This document shows, piece by piece, positions 17,342 through 25,657 of a DNA stretch of 64,000 nt. The stretch covers positions 372,001-436,000 of the forward strand of contig NZ_SLWS01000004.1 of the NCBI RefSeq assembly GCF_004345645.1, read 5' to 3'. The first letter of the stretch is position 1; every line of letters starts with the position of its first letter. A program made the position numbers and the translations under genes. Origin of the DNA: Actinocrispum wychmicini. GTDB lineage: Bacteria; Actinomycetota; Actinomycetes; Mycobacteriales; Pseudonocardiaceae. The notes under the pieces were generated by a model. It saw nothing but the letters and a program-made list of their open reading frames with translations. It made no database searches and was not told the origin of the DNA.

Positions 17342-17515
17342 CTACGAACGCCCCTGACCCGATCCGACACCGGCACGCAGGATTTCGCCGAAATCTTCCG
17401 GCGAGGCGGTCCGCGGATCGGTGTGGGCTGGAATCAACAGGCTGACGTCGTCGTAATGGCGCAGCGCGTGGATCGACAACCCGGTCAGCCGGGCGAACCG
17501 CCCGATCGTCAGCAA
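17342..17515 (-). pseudogene. MerR-family regulator N-terminal remnant
   Basis: The minus strand from the TTG at 17515 reads LLTIGRFARLTGLSIHALRH then YDDVSLLIPAHTDPRTA, a textbook MerR helix-turn-helix and first wing. The frame ends after 57 codons; the rest of the DNA-binding domain and the effector domain are missing. It lies 55 bases upstream of the MFS start on the same strand. Confidence 0.7.
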
Positions 17516-17653
17516 CTGGAGGGGTCATTGCTGTTCGCGCTGCCCGATGCCGACTTCGCAGCCGACCGCACCGGGCAGCGCTGATCAGGTGCCGGACAGT
17601 CAAATCCAGGTCTTCGCACAGGCTGTTTCTTTTCTACCCACTGGATCTCCGTG

Positions 17654-17968
17654 TCACGTGTTGCTGACTTCAGTCCAATAGGTGACGATGTTCCAGGACG
17701 GGTAACGGGCGGTGGAATACTGTCCGACTGATGCCCAGTCGCCCATCACGGCCGTTCGCCCCGCCTCGGGGTTCGAGCTGTCAAGGATCATGTGGACCCG
17801 GTGGTGGCCGGTGCCGGTGGTGCACAGGCTGCTCACGTAGTTCGCGCTGGGGAAGGTGACGGCGCAGTTGCCGGGCGTGGCCAAGGCGTTGGTGGCTGTG
17901 GCGACCAGGATCCCGGCTGTGGCGACCGCGACAATCGCGGTACCGACCGTCTTTGTTTTGTTACGCAA
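17654..17968 (-). CDS. Small secreted protein of unknown function
   Basis: 104 residues. The TTG at 17968 sits 3 bases after GAGGAGGAT and gives a clean signal peptide (basic RNKTKTVG, hydrophobic TAIVAVATAGILVATA, cleavage after NALA). An in-frame ATG at 17983 is possible but would place acidic residues first. The mature part, about 75 residues, has two cysteines (GNCAVTF and SSLCTTG) that may pair, and aromatic-rich strands (ARYPSWNIVTYWTEV). No family is recognised. It is transcribed on its own with a long leader. Confidence 0.65.
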   Translation of the reverse strand: MRNKTKTVGTAIVAVATAGILVATATNALATPGNCAVTFPSANYVSSLCTTGTGHHRVHMILDSSNPEAGRTAVMGDWASVGQYSTARYPSWNIVTYWTEVSNT

Positions 17969-18354
17969 GCGATCCTCCTCCATGTTGGTCAGCGGAACGG
18001 CCCGGTGCGAACCCGGAGCTCGATATGCCGCGGAACCATGTGTGTTTGTGTTGCCCGGCGGACACAGGCTGGACAACACAGTTTCGGTTTGTTTTGGGCG
18101 GCGAGAACAATGCTGCAACCGCTGGGTGCAAGAGAGCCTCTCTGGAACAGGAGGACTTGGCCGCCGCACCACGAATTCTGCCCCGGGGTTCGGTCGGTGG
18201 CAATACTCCAGTCGGCCGTGGTCCAGACCATTTGACGGGCGTCGCTCACCCTTCGTGACAGCGAACGCTCAGTCCGTGAGTACCAAACAGACCGTGGGGA
18301 GCAAGAACGACGGCGCTCAGCACCGACCTCCCTATCAATGACAGACGGATCGGC
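17969..18354. other. Intergenic leader region
   Basis: 386 bases lie between the start of the small secreted protein and the end of the Hsp70-like gene, both on the minus strand. No frame resembles a known protein. It presumably holds the promoter and a long 5' leader for the secreted protein. Confidence 0.4.
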
Positions 18355-19893
18355 TCAGCCGGTTTCGCTTGCCCGTCGCTTGGTCCGCGCGGCCAGCCTC
18401 CTGGCGCGGCCCCTCAGCCGTTCGACAACGTGCTCCGGCAGGCTGCTCTTGCTTGTCACGGTGACTGACTGGGTGTGCCCGGCGGTGAGGTCCTTGGCGC
18501 TGACCTGCATGATGCCGTTGCTGTCGATGTCCAGGGTCATCTCGATCTTCGCCTCGCCCTTCGGGGCGGGCTTGACGCCGGTCAGTTCGACGGTGGCGAG
18601 CAGCGTGTTCTCCTCGGCGGTCTCGTGTTCGCCCTGGTACACCTTGAATCGCACGCGTGACTGGCCGTCCTCGGCGGTCGTGAAGATCTCCGAGCGTCTG
18701 GTGGGAATCGTGGTGTTGCGCGGGATGATCTTCGTGATCGTCCCGGCGCCGGTGCCGACTCCCAGCGAGTGCGGGGTGACGTCCATCAGCAGGACGTTGT
18801 GCGCCTTGCCTTCCAGGATCCCCGCTTGCAGGGCCGCGCCCGCGGCGACGATCTCGCCCGGCGCGACGCGCATGCTCAGGCATCTGCTGCCGAGCAGCTC
18901 CCGCAGGAGCGACTGGATACCCGGCATGCGCCCGGCACTGCCGGACAACAGGACGTCGAACTTGTCCGTTTCGGCCCAGTACGAATGCTCCAGCGCCGAC
19001 ATGATCGGCGCCTTCACCCGGTCCCGTAGGTCGGCCGTGATCTCCTCGAACTCCGCGCGGGACAGCGATTCCTCAAGCGTCAACGGGTTGCGGTAGGCGT
19101 CCATGGCGACATACGGGATGGTGACCGTGGCGGCCGTCGACACCGACAGTTCGATCTTCGCCTTCTCCGCCGCCTCGCGCAGGCGCTGCACCGCCACCCG
19201 GTCCGCGGCCAGGTCGACGCCCTTCGCGTTGCGGAACCGGCGGGCCAGCCAGTCCACGATTCGCTGGTCCCAGTCGTCGCCGCCGAGACCGTTGTCGCCG
19301 CTGATCGCCCGTACCTCGACCACACCCTCGCCGGTCTCCACCAGCGACACGTCGCACGTTCCCGCGCCCAGATCCAGGACCAGCGTCCTGGTCTCCTGAT
19401 GTTCGAGGCGGAAACCCAGTGCGGCTGCCGTCGGTTCGCTGAGCAGGCGCAGGACCTCGATATCGGCGATCCGGGCGGCCTCTCGGGTGGCCTGGCGCTG
19501 GGCGTCGTCGAAGAACGCCGGCACCGTGATCACCGCGCCGGACACCGGCACGCCCAGGTACTGCTCCGCGTCGTGTTTCAGCCTGATCAGGATCTGCGCG
19601 CAGATCTCCTGCGGGAGATATTTCCGGCCATCGATGTCCCCAGTCGTCCACTGGGTGCCGATATGGCGTTTGACCGCCCGGAACGTCCGGCCGGCGTTCG
19701 TCACCGTCTGGTTGGACGCGGGCTGCCCGGTCAGCACATCCCCGTTCGCGGCGAACGCCACCACGGACGGCGTCTTCACGGCGCCCTCCGGGGTGGGGAT
19801 GGCGATCGGCCTGCCGTCGTCAAGAACGGCGATCGACGAACTGGTCGTACCCAGGTCGATGCCGACGGCCACACCCTTCTCCGGCCTGGTCAC
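18355..19893 (-). CDS. Hsp70-family (DnaK-like) protein lacking the lid
   Basis: 512 residues. The nucleotide-binding domain has phosphate-1 GIDLGTTSSSIAVL, phosphate-2 LVLDLGAGTCDVSLVE and the adenosine motif VLLSGSAGRMPGIQ. The beta-sandwich substrate-binding domain is present (LLMDVTPHSLGVGT; IIPRNTTIPTRRSEIFTT; GIMQVSAKDLTAG). DnaK is about 620 residues; here the alpha-helical lid is cut to about 30 basic residues (RLRGRARRLAARTKRRASETG). It is not in a dnaK-grpE-dnaJ operon, so it is a paralogue with an unknown client. The start is GTG at 19893. Confidence 0.85.
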   Translation of the reverse strand: MTRPEKGVAVGIDLGTTSSSIAVLDDGRPIAIPTPEGAVKTPSVVAFAANGDVLTGQPASNQTVTNAGRTFRAVKRHIGTQWTTGDIDGRKYLPQEICAQILIRLKHDAEQYLGVPVSGAVITVPAFFDDAQRQATREAARIADIEVLRLLSEPTAAALGFRLEHQETRTLVLDLGAGTCDVSLVETGEGVVEVRAISGDNGLGGDDWDQRIVDWLARRFRNAKGVDLAADRVAVQRLREAAEKAKIELSVSTAATVTIPYVAMDAYRNPLTLEESLSRAEFEEITADLRDRVKAPIMSALEHSYWAETDKFDVLLSGSAGRMPGIQSLLRELLGSRCLSMRVAPGEIVAAGAALQAGILEGKAHNVLLMDVTPHSLGVGTGAGTITKIIPRNTTIPTRRSEIFTTAEDGQSRVRFKVYQGEHETAEENTLLATVELTGVKPAPKGEAKIEMTLDIDSNGIMQVSAKDLTAGHTQSVTVTSKSSLPEHVVERLRGRARRLAARTKRRASETG

Positions 19894-19955
19894 CGCCGCC
19901 CACCCCCGCCCCGAGTACTGTTGATCCTTTTCTACACCAGGGGAGTCACCGCCAT

Positions 19956-19974
19956 CCAGGGTAGGCGAACCTAG
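19956..19974. promoter_or_regulatory. Possible iron box (DmdR/IdeR-like site)
   Basis: CCAGGGTAGGCGAACCTAG matches 13 of 19 positions of the actinobacterial iron-box consensus TTAGGTTAGGCTCACCTAA. It lies in the 143-base divergent gap between the Hsp70-like gene and the small membrane protein. Confidence 0.35.
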
Positions 19975-20036
19975 GTAGAACCACTCTGGCCGGCCGCCAT
20001 CCCTGCGGCGAGGATTGCCCGGCAGAGGGAGGTTCG

Positions 20037-20357
20037 ATGTCCAACGACGAGGGCTCGAAACAGGCTGTGGGCGGTCAGGTGGCGGTTATGGGCGCGGGCG
20101 TGGCGTTGTCCGAGGCCTTGTTCTTCGCCTGCCTGGCGGGCTTTGTTCATCCCCGATCCCTGTGGCAGTTCGGCATGCCCTGGGTGTTGCTGCCCGCACT
20201 GCCCGCGTTGGGGGCGCTGGGCGGCTTGGTAGTCGCCTCGCGCAAGCCGGCCAGGGCAAAGGTGTTCGCCGTCGCTCTCGGCGCGTTGCTGGCCAGCCTC
20301 ACCTTGCTGGCCGCCGGCTTGCTGGTGCTGCTGCTGGACCGCGGGCTTTCGGACTAA
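20037..20357 (+). CDS. Small integral membrane protein
   Basis: 106 residues with three to four hydrophobic segments (VAVMGAGVALSEALFFACLAG; MPWVLLPALPALGALGGLVV; VFAVALGALLASLTLLAAGLL) separated by short loops, the second loop basic (ASRKPARAK). A GGGAGG Shine-Dalgarno lies 5 bases before the ATG. No family is recognised. It is divergent from the Hsp70-like gene, with a possible iron box between them. Confidence 0.65.
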   Translation: MSNDEGSKQAVGGQVAVMGAGVALSEALFFACLAGFVHPRSLWQFGMPWVLLPALPALGALGGLVVASRKPARAKVFAVALGALLASLTLLAAGLLVLLLDRGLSD

Positions 20358-20468
20358 CGACCGCGGAAACCACCGGACATCGCGTGGCAAGAGCGGATGT
20401 TCGGCTGCCGCCGTCCCGCCGAGCTGGCAACAAGCTATCTTCACTCGTGATCGAGGGGAGTTGGCGGA

Positions 20469-21320
20469 GTGGCACGTCTTCATGTCGGCTGTGCGATGTG
20501 GACTCACAAGGCGTGGCTCGGGCGGTTCCTGCCGCAGTCGTTGCCGGCCAGGGAGCGCCTGCGGGCCTATGCCGGCTGGTGCAACGCGGTCGAGGGCAAC
20601 ACCACCTTCTACGCGACCCCCGCCCGGAACACCGTCGAGACTTGGGCGCGGCAAACCGATCCCGGCTTCCGGTTCGTGGTCAAGCTGCCCAAGGTCGTCA
20701 CGCACGAGTGCCGGTTGGTCGGTGTCGAGGCCGAGATGCGGGCGTTCCTGGACGCGATCGAACCCTTTGGCGAACGGGCGGTCCTGTGGACCCAGTTGCC
20801 CGGCTCGTTCGGCCCTTCGGATGTCGACGCCCTCGGCCGCTTCCTGCGCAGGCTGCCAGCCGACCGCCGGCGCGCCGTGGAGGTGCGTCACCCCGGGTTC
20901 TTCACCGACGCCGGCTCGACGTCGCTGCTGGAGGGGACGCTCGCTGAGGCGAACGCCGAATGGGTGCCCTTCGACACCACAGTCTTCTTCCAGAGCCCGC
21001 CGACCAGCGAGGCCGAGCAGGATGCCTGGGCCAAGAAACCGCGGCTGCCGCGGCGCACACGGGCACTGACCGACCAGCCGATTGTCCGCTACCTGGGCCG
21101 GGACTCGGTCGAGGAGACGGTTGAGGGGTGGCGGCCCTGGACCGCGGTGGTCGCCGGCTGGCTGCGCGAGGGCCGGTCGCCGACGGTTTTCCTGCACACC
21201 CCCGACAACGACGACGCGCCCGCGCTCGCCCGCCGATTCCACGACGACGTGCGAACGCTCGTGCCCGGCCTCGACACGCTGCCCGAGCCCGAGCCGGTTG
21301 AGCCCGCGACCTTGTTCTGA
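20469..21320 (+). CDS. DUF72 domain protein
   Basis: 283 residues, a complete DUF72 TIM-barrel: start HVGCAMWTHKAWLGRFLP, AYAGWCNAVEGNTTFYATPA, FRFVVKLPKVVTHECRL, VLWTQLPGSFGPS, RRAVEVRHPGFFTD, and the end FLHTPDNDDAPALARRFHDD. The family is widespread, and no enzymatic activity is firmly established for it. The start is the GTG at 20469; the frame is conserved from its first residues. It is convergent with the S51 peptidase-like gene. Confidence 0.88.
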   Translation: MARLHVGCAMWTHKAWLGRFLPQSLPARERLRAYAGWCNAVEGNTTFYATPARNTVETWARQTDPGFRFVVKLPKVVTHECRLVGVEAEMRAFLDAIEPFGERAVLWTQLPGSFGPSDVDALGRFLRRLPADRRRAVEVRHPGFFTDAGSTSLLEGTLAEANAEWVPFDTTVFFQSPPTSEAEQDAWAKKPRLPRRTRALTDQPIVRYLGRDSVEETVEGWRPWTAVVAGWLREGRSPTVFLHTPDNDDAPALARRFHDDVRTLVPGLDTLPEPEPVEPATLF

Positions 21321-21333
21321 GCGGCGAACGCGG

Positions 21334-21996
21334 TTATGGCCCGAACTTCGTCCATTGTCCTTCAGAGACCACCTCGACGCAGCCGTCGACGACCTTGATG
21401 GCGGTTTGTTCGTCGATGGCGTAGGCCGGGACGCCGATGTCGGCGGCCCACCGCTGGGCGTCGGCCAGGGTGTTCGTTGGGAAGGCGTTCAGGTGCGGGA
21501 AGATCGAGAAGTCGACGACTCCCAGGGTGCGGTCGTCCGGCGCGGACGGCCATTCGACGAAGTGCGTTCCGATCCGGGGGGTCAGCACCATGCTGCCGGC
21601 ACTCACTCCCAGCCAGACCGTGTCGGGTAGCGACGGCAGCAGATCGGCCAGTCCGGACGCCCGCATCCAGTGGCAGAGGTACGTGGCGTCGCCGCCGTCG
21701 ACCAGGAGCAAGTCCGCCTCCCGGATCCAGGGAATCCATCGTTGCGCGCCGATGGTGGGCAGTGCGGTGAGTTCGAGGACGCCGAGCGACGCCCAGCCCA
21801 GGCCGGAGGAATGCTGCCATCGGGGCTCGGCGGCGAGGAATCCTCGCACCGATGTCGGATCGCACTTCGGGTGACCCCACTGTGCTGTCGGGACGCAGAG
21901 GGCTCGGCATTCGGAGATCGGCTTACCGAGAAGCTGCACGAGCGTCGCATGGATACTCGGGTTCGTGACGCCACCTGAGGTAAGCAGGAGTTTCAC
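21334..21996 (-). CDS. Peptidase E-like (family S51, class I glutamine amidotransferase fold)
   Basis: 220 residues. The nucleophile elbow WLGVSAGSMVL and the upstream LLLVDGGDATYLCHWM are the hallmarks of family S51 (aspartyl dipeptidase/cyanophycinase-like). VDFSIFPHLNAFPTNT contributes the histidine. The GTG at 21996 was chosen because a perfect GGAGG Shine-Dalgarno lies 5 bases upstream and conservation begins with KLLLTSGGV; the longer frame has an unrelated N-terminus. The likely activity is hydrolysis of Asp-X or similar peptides in the cytosol. It forms a single-gene unit. Confidence 0.85.
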   Translation of the reverse strand: MKLLLTSGGVTNPSIHATLVQLLGKPISECRALCVPTAQWGHPKCDPTSVRGFLAAEPRWQHSSGLGWASLGVLELTALPTIGAQRWIPWIREADLLLVDGGDATYLCHWMRASGLADLLPSLPDTVWLGVSAGSMVLTPRIGTHFVEWPSAPDDRTLGVVDFSIFPHLNAFPTNTLADAQRWAADIGVPAYAIDEQTAIKVVDGCVEVVSEGQWTKFGP

Positions 21997-22057
21997 AGAG
22001 GCCTCCAGATTCGCGCGGACGGTGGTCGTATCTGAAGACTTGGCAGCGAGCGGGAAC

Positions 22058-22159
22058 TCATCGCTCGTCCGCGACACACTCCAGGAGCGTGGCCCTGGTC
22101 GAACCGATCAACGCGGCCAGACTCGACCCGCCTCGGCGGTCCCGCGGCGCGGTGTCCAT
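22058..22159 (-). pseudogene. Possible ArsR-type regulator remnant
   Basis: The minus frame reads SLAALIGSTRATLLECVADE then stops. This resembles the region just before the helix-turn-helix of actinobacterial ArsR/SmtB-like regulators (VAALLGRTRAxVLxxLADG...TTELARR). The helix-turn-helix itself is absent. Identification rests on about 20 residues. Confidence 0.35.
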
Positions 22160-22256
22160 GTCATCAGCGGCGCGAAGCTGCTCAGCATCGCCTCGGCTCT
22201 GCCACGGACGCACACTCGGGCGCGCGCAGCCCACTCGCGCCCCGGCGTGATGCCCG

Positions 22257-22877
22257 CTAGGACGGTTCCTCGGCACTATCGCTCGCCGCGTGCGTCCCGG
22301 TCGGCTCGGGATCGCCGGACGTGTGTCCTGACCGTGGTTGTGATCGATGCTGGCGAGACGCGAAGGCTCCGCCGAACGCCGCTTCCAACCGATCTGTGGC
22401 CTTCTCAGCGAAGAGACCGACCAGAACGCCTGTGCCGCCGAACGCGAACACGTTGACGTTGTCGGCCGAAGTCCCACTCGCGAGGAAGCCGCCGCGGACG
22501 ACGAGGTAGAAACCCATGGCCAGAATGGCGCCGATCGGCGGCGTCAGGAAGTACCACGGCACGTAACGGGGGCTGACGTTCGGTGAGGTGAAGTCGCCAC
22601 GGATCCGCAGCAGCATGCGGATCGACCCGCCGAGCAGCCCACAGAACGCCACACAGAGCAGGATCCGGCGCTCGGGTGAGATGGTGAACGACCACCAGAA
22701 CAGCGACATCTGGTGGGGACCGGCCAGATCAGTCCGATCCGGCCACAGCCAGATCAGGCAGGCCAGCGGCACGTTGGCCAGCAGGAGAAGCACCCCGACC
22801 AGCAGGTACACCTGCTGGCGGCGCAAGCCAGCCGGAGTCTGCGGACCGACGGCCGCCGACATCTCAGGGTCAGTCAC
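22257..22877 (-). CDS. Four-TM membrane protein of unknown function
   Basis: About 207 residues. Hydrophobic segments are QVYLLVGVLLLLANVPLACLI, ILLCVAFCGLLGGSIRMLL, WYFLTPPIGAILAMGFYLVV and VFAFGGTGVLVGLFAEKA. A hydrophilic tail rich in His, Ser, Pro and Glu follows and should be cytosolic. The GTG at 22877 is taken as the start, with GGAG about 10 bases upstream. The RYVPWYFLTPPIGAI pattern followed by a FAFGGTGVLVGLFAE helix recurs in actinobacterial hypothetical membrane proteins; no function is known. Confidence 0.65.
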   Translation of the reverse strand: MTDPEMSAAVGPQTPAGLRRQQVYLLVGVLLLLANVPLACLIWLWPDRTDLAGPHQMSLFWWSFTISPERRILLCVAFCGLLGGSIRMLLRIRGDFTSPNVSPRYVPWYFLTPPIGAILAMGFYLVVRGGFLASGTSADNVNVFAFGGTGVLVGLFAEKATDRLEAAFGGAFASRQHRSQPRSGHTSGDPEPTGTHAASDSAEEPS

Positions 22878-23425
22878 TACGCCGTCGCTCCTCGGTCGAG
22901 TATTGCCTGAACGCGGACGGCTCACCTAACCATCAACGCTGCTTGCCGGAGTCACCAGAGCGCTCGTGTCCAGCGATGAATGCGTCGCCGGTTGAACATC
23001 AGGTGATCCGATCATCGGCATGTGCGTCCGACACGAGCATCATGTGATCGAGATGATGCCTGTGGCCCAACGCTTCGCGCCGTTCCAGGTCGCACGGGAC
23101 TGGGCGCGGCGATGCCCGGCAAGGGACAGGGCGGCTGTTCCCGTCCGATTGCCTTGGGAGGGCTACGGGTGTTACGTGACCGCCGCGTCCTGAGTCAGCC
23201 GGACGACCGATCACTCGGCCCTGAGGCGAGGTACAGGTCGGTCGTGGCGATTCCAACCGGGTCCTGGTGAACCGTTCGCCCCGCTCGGTACGACGAACAA
23301 GGTGTGGATGGGAGCTACCTCGATCGTTGGGCCTCGTGGGACGGCACTATGGCTCGTGCCACCGAGACCGACTCGGCCACCGCCTGCTACGGCGGTGTCG
23401 AGGTACGGGTATCGGGAGGTCACGC
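22878..23425. other. Long divergent intergenic region
   Basis: About 550 bases lie between the divergent membrane protein and the ECF sigma gene. No frame looks genuine. A 7-bp perfect inverted repeat, GCATCAT-N9-ATGATGC, lies at 23037-23059. The region must carry the promoter of the sigma/ABC operon; I cannot place it confidently. Confidence 0.4.
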
Positions 23426-23965
23426 ATGGTGACGCGGCCACCGGATCCGCGAGCGGACTCCCAGCTGCTTGCGGCGATCACCGACGGTGACAGGGAGGCG
23501 TTCGCTGAGCTGTATCGGCGGCACTTGCCGTGGCTGTTGGTGCGGCTGGGGCGGCGGTGCTCGTCGCCGGAGCTGGTCGATGAGGTCGTGCAGGACACGT
23601 TCGTGGCGGTCTGGCGGTCGGCGGGGCGGTGGGATCGCCGGGGCGAGGTGGCCGCGTGGATCTGGGGAATCGGGATCCGCCGTCTGGTCGACGCGCTGCG
23701 GCGTAGCCGGCCGCCGGCCGATGGGCTGACGACGTTCGCCGGCGTCGAGACGTCAGCCGAGGAGCACGTGCTGCTCGCCGTCCAGTACGGCGACGTGGGT
23801 GCGGCACTGACGAGCCTGTCACCGGAGCTGCGGGCCGTCGTGCAGGCGACTGTCCTGGATGGACTGACGACGCGGGAGGCCGCCCAGTTGCTGGGTATCC
23901 CGCCTGGCACGGTCAAGACACGGATGATGCGCGCCCGCGCTCTGTTGCGGGAGCGGCTGGCATGA
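23426..23965 (+). CDS. ECF-type RNA polymerase sigma factor
   Basis: 179 residues. Region 2 (DREAFAELYRRHLPWLLVRL; ELVDEVVQDTFVAVWRSAGR; VAAWIWGIGIRRLVDALRR) recognises the -10 element and region 4 (LSPELRAVVQATVLDGLTTR, EAAQLLGIPPGTVKTRMMRA) the -35. The ATG at 23426 has a GGGAGGT Shine-Dalgarno 5 bases upstream; earlier in-frame codons lack family similarity. A zinc-finger anti-sigma factor starts 13 bases after its stop, so the pair is a typical signal-transduction unit, and the ABC genes that follow are probably both co-transcribed and among its targets. Confidence 0.92.
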   Translation: MVTRPPDPRADSQLLAAITDGDREAFAELYRRHLPWLLVRLGRRCSSPELVDEVVQDTFVAVWRSAGRWDRRGEVAAWIWGIGIRRLVDALRRSRPPADGLTTFAGVETSAEEHVLLAVQYGDVGAALTSLSPELRAVVQATVLDGLTTREAAQLLGIPPGTVKTRMMRARALLRERLA

Positions 23966-23978
23966 CGGGGAGGTTGGG

Positions 23979-24800
23979 ATGACCGGTTGGCACCTGGATC
24001 CGGAGACGATCCGCCGGTACTCGCAGGGAGCCGCCCCGCCGGACCTGGCCGCGTCCGCCGAGGCGCACCTGACGAGATGCGCGGCCTGCCGGGGCATGAT
24101 CTCGTCCTATGTGGACGCTCGACGGGTGGCGACGATCTGGCATGAGGTGGTCGACCGGGTCGACGCACCCCGGCGGAGCGGGCCCGAGCGGATGCTGGCC
24201 CGGCTCGGCGTCGGCGAGGCGACAGCACGCCTCATAGCCGCGACGCCGACCCTGCGGGGGCCGTGGTTACTGGCCGTCGCCGGGGTACTCGCGCTCGCGG
24301 CTTGGGCGGCTCAGGTCGATGAGCGTTTCCTACGAATGTTTCTCGTGGTCGCCCCACTCGGGCCGCTGGCGGGTGTCGCGGTGGCCTTCGCGGGCGGCCT
24401 GGACCCGACTCGGGAGATCGGGCTCGCCGCGCCGTACTCAGGGTTGCGGCTACTGCTGATCCGCACGGCCGCGGTCTTGACGGTCACCGTTCCGATCGTG
24501 GCCGCGGCCGGACTCGCGCTACCCGGCTCGAATTGGCTGGCCGTCGCCTGGCTCCTGCCCACCGCCGGGCTCACCTGCGCCGCGCTGGCTCTGACCGCTC
24601 GCATGACGCCCGTGGCCGCGGTCGGCGTCGTGGCCACGATATGGGTGCTGGTGACCGCCCCGACCACCATCGCCGGTCACCTCGACCTCGCCTTCGGGAT
24701 CGGCGCCCAGGTCTTCTGGCTCGCCGTGGCCATCAGCGGCGGCACCTGGCTCGCCGTCTTCCGCAACACAGTCACGATCAAGCTGGGGAGAAGCGCATGA
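23979..24800 (+). CDS. Zinc-finger anti-sigma factor fused to a six-TM domain
   Basis: 273 residues. The first 45 are a zf-HC2 anti-sigma domain with the H-x3-C-x2-C motif (EAHLTRCAAC). The remainder is six hydrophobic helices (for example GPWLLAVAGVLALAAWAAQ and LAVAWLLPTAGLTCAALALTA). Most zf-HC2 anti-sigmas have one helix, so the multi-helix part may sense the membrane or work with the ABC transporter encoded next. It overlaps the ABC ATPase start by 4 nt (ATGA). It holds the upstream sigma factor inactive until signalled; this is established for the family and inferred here. Confidence 0.85.
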   Translation: MTGWHLDPETIRRYSQGAAPPDLAASAEAHLTRCAACRGMISSYVDARRVATIWHEVVDRVDAPRRSGPERMLARLGVGEATARLIAATPTLRGPWLLAVAGVLALAAWAAQVDERFLRMFLVVAPLGPLAGVAVAFAGGLDPTREIGLAAPYSGLRLLLIRTAAVLTVTVPIVAAAGLALPGSNWLAVAWLLPTAGLTCAALALTARMTPVAAVGVVATIWVLVTAPTTIAGHLDLAFGIGAQVFWLAVAISGGTWLAVFRNTVTIKLGRSA

Positions 24801-25657
24801 CCACAGTACGCGTGCATGACGCGACCAAGTCCTTCGGTCGTACGAGGGCGCTGGACAGCATCGACCTCGAAGCCGGCCCAGGGGTGACCGGACTGCTCGG
24901 CCCGAACGGGGCGGGAAAGACAACTCTGCTCCGGATGATCGCCACTGTTCTGGCGCCGGATCGGGGCACGGTGACCCTGCTGGGCCGCGACCCGTCGCGG
25001 CCCGACGACCGTACGCGGATCCGCGAACGCCTGGGCTACCTGCCCCAGGATGCTGGTTTCCATCGGGGGTTCACGGTCTTCGAGTTCGTCGACTACGTGG
25101 CGATTCTGAAGGCGATGACGGACCGGCGGGCCAGGCATGACGAAGTCCGCCGGGTCATCACGCTGACCGGGCTGGCATCCGTCAGCGCGAAGCGGATCCG
25201 AGCCCTCTCCGGCGGCATGCGCCGGCGGGTCGGGTTGGCCCAGGCCATGCTGGGCGATCCCGACCTGCTCGTCCTCGACGAGCCGACGGTCGGCCTCGAT
25301 CCCGAGCAGCGACTGCGGTTCCGGGAGATGATCTCGCAAGCCGGTGAGGGGCGCACGGTGGTCATGTCCAGTCACCAGACCGAGGACATCACCGCGCTGT
25401 GCACCAGGATCGCCGTGATCCACCAGGGCCGAGCCCGATTCGACGGTACCCCCACCGAGCTGACCGCGCAGGCCGCGGGTCGCGTGTGGACAGACACGCA
25501 GCGGTCGCCCGCCGCACTCGCGGCGTGGCGCACCGGTGACGGCACCTACCGCAACGTCGGCGACCCGCCCGCAGGCGTCGAGCTGATCTCACCCACGCTG
25601 GAGGACGCGTACCTCCTGCTCATGGGCGAACCCGAGTTGGAGGTCACCCACCCATGA
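24797..25657 (+). CDS. ABC-2-type transporter ATP-binding subunit
   Basis: 286 residues. Walker A is GPNGAGKTT (residues 35-43), the Q-loop is LGYLPQDAG, the signature is ALSGGMRRRVGLAQAM, Walker B is LLVLDEPTVGLDP and the H-loop is VMSSHQTEDI. The C-terminal extension is typical of drug/lantibiotic-type exporters. It overlaps both the upstream anti-sigma gene and the downstream permease by ATGA, so these are co-translated. It energises export through the two membrane proteins that follow. The substrate is unknown. Confidence 0.92.
   Translation: MTTVRVHDATKSFGRTRALDSIDLEAGPGVTGLLGPNGAGKTTLLRMIATVLAPDRGTVTLLGRDPSRPDDRTRIRERLGYLPQDAGFHRGFTVFEFVDYVAILKAMTDRRARHDEVRRVITLTGLASVSAKRIRALSGGMRRRVGLAQAMLGDPDLLVLDEPTVGLDPEQRLRFREMISQAGEGRTVVMSSHQTEDITALCTRIAVIHQGRARFDGTPTELTAQAAGRVWTDTQRSPAALAAWRTGDGTYRNVGDPPAGVELISPTLEDAYLLLMGEPELEVTHP

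Noticed and set aside
16030..17445. 471-codon plus frame opposite the MFS gene
   Set aside because: Low-complexity Asp/Glu/Gln/Arg sequence, typical of the antisense of a membrane protein gene.
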